Part shown: positions 5,146-11,088 of the stretch, piece by piece
Numbering within the stretch: position 1 is the first letter of the stretch
Layout of the letters: each line of letters starts with the position of its first letter
Origin: a virus
Virus record (IMG/VR): IMGVR_UViG_3300046660_000493
Span: 1 to 20,742 of that record
Strand: one strand, 5' to 3'
DNA: 20,742 nt
Position numbers and translations under genes: made by a program
Notes under the pieces: model-generated
The model's input: the letters and a program-made list of their open reading frames with translations, nothing else
The model's database searches: none
Told to the model about the DNA's origin: nothing

Positions 5146-5237
5146 CGGTACTGGACTCCAAGCGCCAGCACGGTCCCATCCTGGAGGTCACAGAAGGCGC
5201 CTGGAGCGCCTTTGTGCGCTCCGTCAAGGCTCTCTGA
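5010..5237 (+). CDS. DUF397 protein
   Basis: The 75-residue product has the DUF397 signature: FSSYSSGGDECIGVA at 19-33, the strand LDSKRQHGP at 48-56 and the ending AWSAFVRSV at 64-72. Such proteins are abundant in Streptomyces, usually beside XRE-DUF5753 regulators, and some pairs affect development or have been proposed as antagonistic (toxin/antitoxin-like) partners. The ATG at 5010 is preceded by GAGAGG at 4994-4999. It lies 136 bases inside the DUF5753 gene in another frame, so the two share sequence. A terminator follows 13 bases after the stop. The first 15 residues could be extra if initiation occurs later. Confidence 0.85.
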   Translation: MAISKPRVARQYRGEPFLFSSYSSGGDECIGVAGLPPRSAPDGAIAVLDSKRQHGPILEVTEGAWSAFVRSVKAL

Positions 5238-5250
5238 GCCTTCCCGAACC

Positions 5251-5280
5251 GAAGCCCCCACACTGCCTCGTGGGGGCTTC
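5251..5280 (+). terminator. Strong terminator after DUF397
   Basis: GAAGCCCCCAC (5251-5261) and GTGGGGGCTTC (5270-5280) form a perfect 11-bp stem with an 8-base loop. It ends the DUF5753/DUF397 transcript. Confidence 0.8.
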
Positions 5281-5371
5281 GTCATGCCCGCTCTTGTGGG
5301 GCGGATGAGCGTCGGCCCCCATGAGGCCGATCGGCCGGTCTGGCACCACCGGTGACGCGCAACGGTGCCTC

Positions 5372-5440
5372 CCCCTCGTAGCTCAGCCTGGCAGAGCGCC
5401 ACCGCGCAGGAGGTCGCAGGTTCAAATCCTGCCGAGGGGA
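5372..5440 (+). tRNA. tRNA-like RNA with a contracted anticodon arm
   Basis: A 7-bp acceptor stem (CCCCTCG with CGAGGGG) is followed by TA, a D-arm (GCTC/GAGC with loop AGCCTGGCA containing GG) and a perfect T-arm (GCAGG/CCTGC with loop TTCAAAT). The region between the D- and T-arms is five bases shorter than normal. It folds as CCACC/GGAGG (one A-A mismatch) with a five-base loop GCGCA and a two-base variable region. A seven-base loop reading is possible with a four-pair stem, but then T33 is absent. It is probably not a normal decoder, so this is either a decayed tRNA or a purposeful tRNA mimic. No CCA is encoded. Confidence 0.55.
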
Positions 5441-5498
5441 CGTTCGCGGCCGACGGGCCGCGGCTGGTGCACCGGGCGATATCCCGGTGTCGGATCGA

Positions 5499-5553
5499 CT
5501 GCGGGTGCAGCCCTCCCAGTGGGAGGTGGCGGGTTCGAGCCCCGCTCGGTCTA
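5499..5553 (+). ncRNA. Second tRNA-like structure, no clear acceptor stem
   Basis: A T-arm (GCGGG/CCCGC with loop TTCGAGC) is preceded by a two-base variable region and a perfect 5-bp stem CCTCC/GGAGG with a five-base loop CAGTG. A short D-arm-like hairpin (CTGC/GCAG) comes before that. The contracted anticodon arm and two-base variable region match the structure at 5372-5440 exactly. The 3' acceptor strand TCGGTCT has no complementary 5' strand upstream, so an intact tRNA is not present. Confidence 0.4.
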
Positions 5554-5557
5554 CGGA

Positions 5558-5621
5558 AGCGTGGCAGACGCTACGAGGAACGCCGTGCAGCCCCTTCGGG
5601 CAGCTGCGTCACCCCGAAGGG
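5558..5621 (+). terminator. Hairpins after the tRNA-like pair
   Basis: AGCGT/ACGCT (5558-5572) and a perfect 9-bp stem CCCTTCGGG/CCCGAAGGG (5592-5621, 12-base loop) follow the tRNA-like sequences. They may end or trim that transcript. The rest of 5622-5746 shows no gene; it contains GGGCCC twice in a row near 5640-5653. Confidence 0.45.
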
Positions 5622-5746
5622 ACGGCCAACACCTCGCGCGGGCCCTGGGCCCTCTAGCTTCCGGTGAGTTTCGCTCCAACTAAGTGAGATCTGTCAGGAG
5701 GAGCTGTAAGGGTCTGGCCAGCCTGAACCGAAACCAAATGGCCACC

Positions 5747-5774
5747 GCCCCGCCGGCCTGATGACCGGCGGGGC
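5747..5774 (+). terminator. Strong hairpin before gene 5805
   Basis: GCCCCGCCGG (5747-5756) and CCGGCGGGGC (5765-5774) form a perfect 10-bp stem with loop CCTGATGA, the loop also seen at 2174-2182. Its 3' arm can instead pair with GGAGCCC at 5794-5800 beside the ribosome binding site of the next gene. Two mutually exclusive folds are therefore possible. Confidence 0.65.
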
Positions 5775-5804
5775 TTCCCGTGTCCCGAGGAGAGGAGCCC
5801 GGCA

Positions 5805-6707
5805 ATGACCTTGCCGCGCAAGCCCGAGCCGGAAGAGGAGCTCATTCCGGCCAACGATCCGCACTCGCTGCCGCGGAAGTCGGGGGTCTTCCCCGTCACG
5901 CCCGCGATGGCCAGTTCCTGGCTCTCGTACCGCAACCACCCGAAGAACCGCCCCCTCAGCAAGTCCGTCTCCGCCCGCTACCAGGCGGACATGGAGGCCG
6001 GCCGGTGGCGCCAGGGCACCCCCGAGGGCTTGATCTTCGATACGGACGGCTACGTGATCTCGGGCCAGCACCGCCTGAAGGCGCAGGCGAACGCCGGGGC
6101 CACGCTCGACTGGTGGATCTTCGTGGACGAGCCCCGCGAGATCTTCGAGCACGTGGACCAGGGCTTCCGCCGCACCGCGGCGCACCTGATCCGCGGCAAG
6201 TACGCCAGCCAGGTCGGCGCCGGAGCGCGCCACCTGGCAGCGCTCGCCTACGGCGATCGCTGGGGCATGCCGCACTTCAACGGCATCACCACCCCCGAAG
6301 TGCTGGCCACCCACCGCGAGTGGCCGGAGCTGACCTGGCACCTGACCGAGGTCATGGCCTGCCACTACGAAGCCGGGGTCGTAGGCCCCCCGCACCTGGC
6401 CGTGATCGCCCAGGCGGACCGCACGGAGCACCGGGACATGATCCCCTCCTGGCTAGAGGGCGTGCGTACGGGTTACGACCTGAGCAAGGGCGACCCGCGT
6501 GCTCACCTGCGGAACCGTTTCCGCAGCGGATTCGCCATGACGGGTCAGGGCAACAAGCGCGACTCGATGTATGCGCAGATCGTCAAGGCGTGGAACGCCT
6601 ACGTGACCGGCGAGTCCCTGACGGTCCTGCGGTTCATGGCCTCCGAGGAACTGCCCACGGTCGTGGGCTTCACCTTCAAGAACGACACCAGGGAGGACGC
6701 GGCGTGA
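5805..6707 (+). CDS. ParB/Srx-fold-like protein
   Basis: The 300-residue product has a Pro/Glu-rich leader (1-25), then an ordered segment with VTPAMASSWLSY (31-42), HPKNRPLSKSVSARYQADME (45-64), GLIFDTDGYVISGQHRLKA (75-93) and a helical remainder. The order 'match the constraints, then G-x-H-R' is the hallmark of ParB/sulfiredoxin-fold proteins, in which GxHR binds nucleotide. Similar stand-alone proteins occur in actinobacterial phages and islands with unknown function. No separate HTH typical of true ParB is obvious. The ATG at 5805 follows the purine-rich GAGGAGAGGAG. The stop overlaps the next gene as GTGA. A role in DNA binding or a nucleotide-dependent switch is inferred from fold only. 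Confidence 0.65.
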   Translation: MTLPRKPEPEEELIPANDPHSLPRKSGVFPVTPAMASSWLSYRNHPKNRPLSKSVSARYQADMEAGRWRQGTPEGLIFDTDGYVISGQHRLKAQANAGATLDWWIFVDEPREIFEHVDQGFRRTAAHLIRGKYASQVGAGARHLAALAYGDRWGMPHFNGITTPEVLATHREWPELTWHLTEVMACHYEAGVVGPPHLAVIAQADRTEHRDMIPSWLEGVRTGYDLSKGDPRAHLRNRFRSGFAMTGQGNKRDSMYAQIVKAWNAYVTGESLTVLRFMASEELPTVVGFTFKNDTREDAA

Positions 6708-6976
6708 GCGTTCCGAACCAGTACACCAGCCGAGTACCCAAGACCGTCCTGCGCCAACTCCAGAAGGCCGCCCTGGGCCTCCAGGACGCCGAGGAGAAGG
6801 CGCACGAAGACATCCTCGTGTTCATCCACGAGGGCAAAGAGAAGGGGCTCTCGAACGCCGCGATCGCCGGGATGTTCGGTCTCTCTCCGTCCGGGATACC
6901 CGCCAAGGCCGCGCTCGGCGCGGACCTCAAGGCCCAGCGCGCCCGCAGGAAGGGCGCGTCCCCGACGGACGCATGA
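6704..6976 (+). CDS. Small HTH protein
   Basis: A GTG at 6704 overlaps the preceding stop. The 90-residue product is helical with a helix-turn-helix-like segment GLSNAAIAGMFGLSPSGIPA (48-67) that resembles the DNA-reading helix pair of sigma-4-type or resolvase-type HTH proteins. The C-terminus is basic (KAQRARRKG). It probably binds DNA, possibly as partner of the ParB-like protein upstream. The stop overlaps the next gene (ATGA at 6973). Confidence 0.65.
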   Translation: MSVPNQYTSRVPKTVLRQLQKAALGLQDAEEKAHEDILVFIHEGKEKGLSNAAIAGMFGLSPSGIPAKAALGADLKAQRARRKGASPTDA

Positions 6977-7233
6977 CCATCCATCCCGGCACACCGGTAC
7001 TGGTGCGGGCCCCGAGAGGGCGGGGCCTGCCCAGCTACGCCATGGTGGTACGGACGCTGACCCCACGCATCGTCAGGGTGATCATCACGGCAGACAGCGG
7101 AGGGCGGCGCAAAGGCGCCGTTCTCGCCGTCCCACGGGCCACGCTCCAGCGGCGTGCCCGTGGTTGCCATCGCAGAGCGAAACCGCTGCGTCGCAGGTGG
7201 CGACAGTGGGCGCTTGAGTTTGGCAATTCCTGA
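6973..7233 (+). CDS. 86-residue basic beta-type protein, unknown
   Basis: The ATG overlaps the previous stop. Residues 5-55 contain Val/Ile/Arg strands with turns (TPVLVRAP, YAMVVRTL, RIVRVIIT, KGAVLAVP), suggesting a small beta-barrel such as an SH3- or KOW-like fold. The rest, after residue 56, is very Arg-rich. It may bind nucleic acid; no family is recognised. It ends the three-gene operon that begins at 5805. Confidence 0.6.
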   Translation: MTIHPGTPVLVRAPRGRGLPSYAMVVRTLTPRIVRVIITADSGGRRKGAVLAVPRATLQRRARGCHRRAKPLRRRWRQWALEFGNS

Positions 7234-7260
7234 TCCGCGTCCAACTCGGCATGTCGTCGA

Positions 7261-7291
7261 TTGAGCTACGTTGCACTGAGTCACGTACTAC
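7261..7291 (+). promoter_or_regulatory. Possible promoter of the integrase operon
   Basis: The 125-base gap 7234-7358 is less GC-rich than its surroundings and separates two operons. TTGAGC (7261-7266) is a fair -35 box. TACTAC (7286-7291) is a weak -10 at 19 bases; GTACTA at 7285-7290 is an alternative at 18 bases. No terminator-type hairpin was noticed in the gap. Confidence 0.35.
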
Positions 7292-7358
7292 CGGAGCAAG
7301 AGTCGGGCCTCTCGCGGTCACGTGAACTGCTGCCAAGCCACATCGACAAGGGGAAGAC

Positions 7359-7661
7359 ATGCCGCCAAGGAAAAGAGTCGACTTGCCGGAGTATGTGAGA
7401 GAAGTCGTCCTCCTGGACGTCGAGCGGTCGTATCGAAAGTCGCTCGAGTCCAACGAGGAAGCCAAGATCCGGATCTACCTGGCCACCGAGCAGGGCCTGA
7501 CGACGCGAGAGCTCGCCGATCAGCTCGACATCGGTCAGACCTCCGTCAGCAAGTACGCCCGAGAAGGGAAGGAGGCCTACGAGCTGCGTGACCAGAAGAA
7601 GCGAAGTCGACGCACTGGCGAAGGTCCTGATGGACCCTCAGAACGAACAGAGATCGGCTGA
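7359..7661 (+). CDS. HTH DNA-binding protein, first gene of the integrase operon
   Basis: The 100-residue product has a basic start, a Glu/Lys-rich helix and a clear helix-turn-helix LTTRELADQLDIGQTSVSKY (47-66). The first helix binds the backbone and IGQTSVSKYAREG forms the recognition helix. The tail is basic and low-complexity. The ATG at 7359 follows AGGGGAAG. Coming right after the only promoter-type gap in the region and at the head of the integrase operon, it is a candidate regulator of integration or lysogeny. The position supports this, but no repressor-type oligomer domain is visible. It overlaps the next gene by 74 bases. Confidence 0.7.
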   Translation: MPPRKRVDLPEYVREVVLLDVERSYRKSLESNEEAKIRIYLATEQGLTTRELADQLDIGQTSVSKYAREGKEAYELRDQKKRSRRTGEGPDGPSERTEIG

Positions 7662-8268
7662 GGAAGTCGCCGAAATCGCCCTTGATGCGCTGACGGACTA
7701 CGTCAAGAAGGTCAGGGCGGACGAGGTCGACCGCATCGCCAAGCAAGTCGTGGAATCGGTGGAGGGCGAGAAGGCCGGGGGCATCCCGGCCCGCATCGCC
7801 GACCGGATCGACGACATGAGATCCGCGACCCACCGCATCGCGGTGGTCGGACAGATCCAGCACGGGCCCCAGGGAGAGACGCACACGGTCGTCCTGGGGC
7901 CTTTCCGTGCCCGGGGCACCCTGGACACGGAGGAGAAGTTCCTGACCGCCATACAGGGCGGTACAGCCGCCCGCGAGGCGGGCCAGCACCTGGCCTGGGA
8001 CACCAAGACCGGTACGGGCAAGGGCCGCTTCATGCTCGTGCCGGCCTTCAGGGCCGGCCGGGACGCCTGGGACTTCTTCCGGGGCCAGGGCCCCGCGGAG
8101 GACATCGCCCAGGTACTGCCCATGATCCGGTCCCCGCACTTCGGGCCGGTCTGCGCCTGCGGTCTGACAAAGACCGAGGTCTGCCGCTGGTGCGGACTTA
8201 CGTACGAGCGGCATTGCCCTCTGCATGATCCAGAGGCAGAGGTACACCAGTGCCGCCCCGCGGCATGA
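7588..8268 (+). CDS. Protein with C-terminal CxC-CxxC cluster, unknown
   Basis: This 226-residue protein begins at a GTG with AAGGAGG about 12 bases upstream; a later ATG at 7630 is a possible alternative start. Residues 20-80 are helical and charged. Residues 85-180 look like an alpha/beta core (HRIAVVGQIQHG, THTVVLGPFRAR, FMLVPAF). The C-terminus holds Cys189, Cys191, Cys199, Cys202 and Cys210 with His213, probably a zinc knuckle. No family is recognised. It sits between the HTH gene and the integrase and is clearly coding, since its third-codon positions are GC-rich and it reads through 680 bases. Confidence 0.7.
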   Translation: MTRRSEVDALAKVLMDPQNEQRSAEEVAEIALDALTDYVKKVRADEVDRIAKQVVESVEGEKAGGIPARIADRIDDMRSATHRIAVVGQIQHGPQGETHTVVLGPFRARGTLDTEEKFLTAIQGGTAAREAGQHLAWDTKTGTGKGRFMLVPAFRAGRDAWDFFRGQGPAEDIAQVLPMIRSPHFGPVCACGLTKTEVCRWCGLTYERHCPLHDPEAEVHQCRPAA

Positions 8269-8281
8269 CACCAGGAGCACC

Positions 8282-8461
8282 ATGCAGGATGGCAAGGCCA
8301 TACCGGCCGACGCGGCTGGTGAATGGCTCAGAGAACACTTCGCCGGCGATCCGGAGGCGAAGATCGACATCACCTGGCGTGCTGAGAAGCCCGACCCGGT
8401 GGCGTACCGCCGGATCCTGGAGATCCTGTTTGCCCCACGCCCTGACAGTGAAGCGGCCTAA
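8282..8461 (+). CDS. 59-residue protein before the integrase, RDF candidate
   Basis: The ATG at 8282 has AGGAG five bases upstream and lies 13 bases after the previous stop. The product is acidic and helical: MQDGKAIPADAAGEWLREHF and DPVAYRRILEILFAP. It has no HTH. Small proteins next to serine integrases can be recombination directionality factors, which share no common sequence, so this is only a positional candidate. It is followed by a hairpin at 8479 that may separate it from the integrase gene. Confidence 0.6.
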   Translation: MQDGKAIPADAAGEWLREHFAGDPEAKIDITWRAEKPDPVAYRRILEILFAPRPDSEAA

Positions 8462-8478
8462 GCTGCCGCAGTAAGAAC

Positions 8479-8511
8479 GACCCCGGGAAGCGGTGCATGC
8501 CTCCCGGGGTC
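8479..8511. terminator. Perfect 10-bp inverted repeat upstream of the integrase
   Basis: GACCCCGGGA (8479-8488) and TCCCGGGGTC (8502-8511) flank a 13-base centre that itself contains GCATGC. It is probably a terminator for the genes at 7359-8461. The location, directly beside a serine integrase gene, and its dyad shape also make it a candidate attP core, though the arms are closer together than in known attP sites. Confidence 0.55.
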
Positions 8512-8533
8512 TGCCAGTCGCGAAGGGACTGAC

Positions 8534-10537
8534 GTGAGCAAGACTCTCACACGTGCCATTGCCACAGCTCAAAGGGCTGTAGAGGGCAGGCAGCTGCGCG
8601 CGGTGGACTACCTCCGAGTATCCACCGAGGAGCAGCTCAAGGGCTACGGGATCAGCTACACCAGCAAGAAGACCAAGAAGCACATCGAGAAGAAGGACTG
8701 GCTCTACGTCCGCACGTACGCGGACGAGGGCTACAGCGGCTCCCTGGAGGCGCACGAGCGCCCGGACGTCAAGAAGCTCATGGAGGACGCGCGGATGACC
8801 CCGCGGCCCTTCGATGTCGTGGTCGTCAACGAAGAGCGGGCCATCGGCCGCGCCGGCCGGGCTTTCTGGCCCTGGGTCTGGGAGCTGGAAGACCTCGGGG
8901 TCTTCGTCGCCATCGTCGAGGGCGACTACGACAACACGACCCAGGACGGCCGCAAGCGGATGCGCGACGCGGCCGGCAGGGCCGAGGACGAGCGCGAGCT
9001 GATCCGCAAGCGCACCCAGGGCGGCATCCAGGAGAAGGCCGAGGAGGGCCTTTACCCGGGCGGTACGGTGCCCTTCGGGTACCGCGTGGCCGAGCAGGGC
9101 AAGAAGGGCGTCTCGCACTACGCCGTGGACGAAACGGAGTCCCAGACCCTGCACAGGGCGAGGGAGGTCTTCCTCGCCAAGAAGAGCTGGACAGCCGTCG
9201 CCCTCACGCTCAACAGCGAGCAGCGCTTCAACCGCTCCGGGCGGCCCTGGAGCCGCAAGAACATCCGCTGCCGCATGCTCGGAGACGCGGTTCTCGAGCG
9301 CCGCATCGTCTGGCGCGGGAAGTCCGCCTTCAGGGACCAGGACGGAGACCCGGTCTACGGGGAGACCGTCACGATCACCCTGCCGGAGATCTTCACCGAG
9401 CAGCAGACGGAGGAGCTGAAGGCCGCGGCGCAGGAGCGCCCGCGGGTTCTCCAGTCCGGCGCCCGCATCTACACCCTGTCCGGGCTGATGGTCAGCCCGT
9501 GCGGCGACACGTACGAGGGTCACCAGCACCGGCCGACCGAGGTCATCTACCGGTGCAAGAGCCGGCAGGAGTCGTACGCCGGAGCCGGCGACCAGTGCTC
9601 GTGCCCGTACCTGGAAGCCACCGCGGTGGAGAAGCAGGTCTGGACGGACGTCGTCGCCCTCCTGGGTGACGCAGAGCGCATGAAGGCCATGGCCCAGGAC
9701 TGGATCGGCGCCACCGCCGACCAGCGCGTGGACCACACCGCCCGCATCGCGGAGCTGGACCAGCAGATCGCCGAACAGGGCGACGTCATCGACGTCACGC
9801 TGCCCGTGGCAGCCCGTCAGGCGGCCCGTAGGGGCCTGCGGGGCCCGGAGGCGGAGAAGGCCGTGGAGGCCACTCTCAAGCCGCTGTACAGCGAGCTGGA
9901 GGCTCTCGAGAAGCTGCGCAGGGAGACGGTGGCATGGCAGCAGGAAGCAACGGACACCGTTCGCCGTGTCCAGGGCTTCGAGCGTCTCGCCGAAGCCGCC
10001 CGCGCGAACCTTGCGCGCATCGAGCCCATCGAGAAGGCCGAGCTTCTGGACCTGATGGGCCTGCGGGCCGAGGTTATGCGCTGCGCCCCCCGGCGCAAGG
10101 GTGTGGCCTGCGCCGTACGGGAGTGGTTCGTCAAGGCGGGCCGGGGCGTGCCTGTCCTGACGGACGGGGGATGGGAGCGGATCAAGCCGCTGATGGGCGG
10201 CTCCCGCTCCAAGCTGGACCGCCGGACGGTGGTCGAGGCCCTGTTGGAGAAGGCCGTCAGCGGCGCCCTGGTGAAGGACATGGCGCAGAAGTACGGCATC
10301 CCGGCGTCCTCCTTGCAGACGCAGTCCTACCGGTGGCTCCAGGACGGCATCTGGGAGCAGGCCATGGGCCTGCTGGTGGACGCGCAGACGCGTCCCGTCT
10401 GGATGCCGGACCCCATTGAGATCAAGGTCAGCCTGCGACCGCTGGCCATTGAGTCCAAACTAGGTGACGGGGAACGCGAAGGTTGGATGGGAAGTCGCAA
10501 CACCCTTCTTGAACTCACCTTCATGACAGCCGCCTGA
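8534..10537 (+). CDS. int: Large serine integrase with transposase-like C-terminal extension
   Basis: The 667-residue product has the N-terminal resolvase catalytic domain with YLRVS at 26-30 (catalytic Ser30), the loop DEGYSGS at 64-70, and the conserved helix RELIRKRTQGG around 154-164. This is followed by the recombinase domain (about 180-300), a zinc ribbon (about 315-370) and a long coiled coil (about 400-500). Phage serine integrases join attP and attB and need a directionality factor for excision. Unusually, residues 541-612 (LTDGGWERIKPL, RRTVVEALLEKA, RWLQDGIWEQAM) resemble DUF4096, the N-terminal HTH of IS5-type transposases. The start is a GTG with AAGGGA upstream. Confidence 0.95.
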   Translation: MSKTLTRAIATAQRAVEGRQLRAVDYLRVSTEEQLKGYGISYTSKKTKKHIEKKDWLYVRTYADEGYSGSLEAHERPDVKKLMEDARMTPRPFDVVVVNEERAIGRAGRAFWPWVWELEDLGVFVAIVEGDYDNTTQDGRKRMRDAAGRAEDERELIRKRTQGGIQEKAEEGLYPGGTVPFGYRVAEQGKKGVSHYAVDETESQTLHRAREVFLAKKSWTAVALTLNSEQRFNRSGRPWSRKNIRCRMLGDAVLERRIVWRGKSAFRDQDGDPVYGETVTITLPEIFTEQQTEELKAAAQERPRVLQSGARIYTLSGLMVSPCGDTYEGHQHRPTEVIYRCKSRQESYAGAGDQCSCPYLEATAVEKQVWTDVVALLGDAERMKAMAQDWIGATADQRVDHTARIAELDQQIAEQGDVIDVTLPVAARQAARRGLRGPEAEKAVEATLKPLYSELEALEKLRRETVAWQQEATDTVRRVQGFERLAEAARANLARIEPIEKAELLDLMGLRAEVMRCAPRRKGVACAVREWFVKAGRGVPVLTDGGWERIKPLMGGSRSKLDRRTVVEALLEKAVSGALVKDMAQKYGIPASSLQTQSYRWLQDGIWEQAMGLLVDAQTRPVWMPDPIEIKVSLRPLAIESKLGDGEREGWMGSRNTLLELTFMTAA

Positions 10538-10550
10538 CCTGCAACAACCG

Positions 10551-10580
10551 CGAGCCCCTGGGAAACCGGGGGCTCTTCGC
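10551..10580 (+). terminator. Terminator after the integrase
   Basis: GAGCCCC (10552-10558) pairs with GGGGCTC (10569-10575), with CGCG/CGCG outside and CCTGGG-type pairing inside. It begins 14 bases after the integrase stop and runs into the ribosome binding region of the next gene. Confidence 0.65.
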
Positions 10581-10592
10581 GTGGGAGAAACC

Positions 10593-10877
10593 ATGCCAGA
10601 ACCGGACTGGAAGACCGAGCTGAGCGCGGATGTCGAGTGCGCCATCGGATTCAACGTCGACTGTGGCGGGACTGTCGGAGTCCACCGCGTCCGTGACGCG
10701 GTGCTGCACGCCATCGACCGGCACATCGACGCCGCGTACCTCCGCGGCCTGAACGCAGGCCGGAGCCAGAGCGGCTACACGACCCGCCGCAAGAAGAAGG
10801 AGGAGCCGTGGCCAATGGCTGGTGCTGGTGCGGCAGGCCCTACCCCTGCCTCAACCACTGAGGGGGGCGAGCCGTGA
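10593..10877 (+). CDS. 94-residue unknown protein
   Basis: The ATG at 10593 has GGGAG upstream. The first 50 residues form a mixed acidic region with two Cys (DVECAIGFNVDC), then an amphipathic helix (RVRDAVLHAIDRHIDAAYLR) and a basic stretch RRKKKEE. The last 25 residues are Ala/Gly/Pro-rich. It is the first gene after the integrase terminator and heads the long downstream gene chain, with GTGA coupling to the next gene. No family is recognised. Confidence 0.65.
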   Translation: MPEPDWKTELSADVECAIGFNVDCGGTVGVHRVRDAVLHAIDRHIDAAYLRGLNAGRSQSGYTTRRKKKEEPWPMAGAGAAGPTPASTTEGGEP

Positions 10878-10972
10878 GGCTCCCTCGCAGTCACAAGCTG
10901 ATCATCCTGGCGGCCCTCGTGGCCGCCTTCGTCATGTCGGGAGTTCCGCACTGGGAGGCGCTGAGACCGTGA
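10874..10972 (+). CDS. 32-residue single-pass membrane peptide
   Basis: A GTG at 10874 overlaps the preceding stop. The product begins VRLPRSHKLIILAALVAAFV, with two basic residues before a hydrophobic stretch at 9-24 and a short polar end, as expected for a one-pass inner-membrane peptide with its N-terminus inside. The stop overlaps a second GTG (GTGA at 10969), so two membrane peptides are coupled in tandem. Such pairs next to integration genes may act in superinfection exclusion, but this is only inference. Confidence 0.55.
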   Translation: MRLPRSHKLIILAALVAAFVMSGVPHWEALRP

Positions 10973-11088
10973 TCAAGAAGTGGCGTGAGCAGCTCCGCAG
11001 CTTCGGCTGGAGCATCGGTTCCGGGCTCGTCGGAGCCGGGATCGGGCTCATGGTGGCCATGCTGTACATCCATGCGAGGGGCTGGTGA
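10969..11088 (+). CDS. 39-residue membrane peptide with Gly-rich segment
   Basis: The GTG overlaps the previous stop, and the stop overlaps the WhiB gene's GTG. The peptide has a basic N-terminus (VIKKWREQLRSFGWS) and a Gly-rich hydrophobic segment (GSGLVGAGIGLMVAML, 18-33), which is typical of tightly packing transmembrane helices. It ends HARGW. Its role is unknown. Confidence 0.6.
   Translation: MIKKWREQLRSFGWSIGSGLVGAGIGLMVAMLYIHARGW

Noticed and set aside
5372-5440. tRNA as attachment site
   Set aside because: tRNA-associated attP sites are typical of tyrosine integrases; here the integrase is a serine type and its gene is 3 kb away.
5780-6703. Second long + frame overlapping the ParB-like gene
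   Set aside because: Composition is Arg/Gly/Pro-rich and domainless; only its end from the GTG at 6704 codes for a real protein (HTH).
8198-9736. 512-residue open frame on the - strand
   Set aside because: It lies opposite the well-supported serine integrase and adjoining gene; such long antisense frames are common in high-GC coding DNA. No domain is visible in it.
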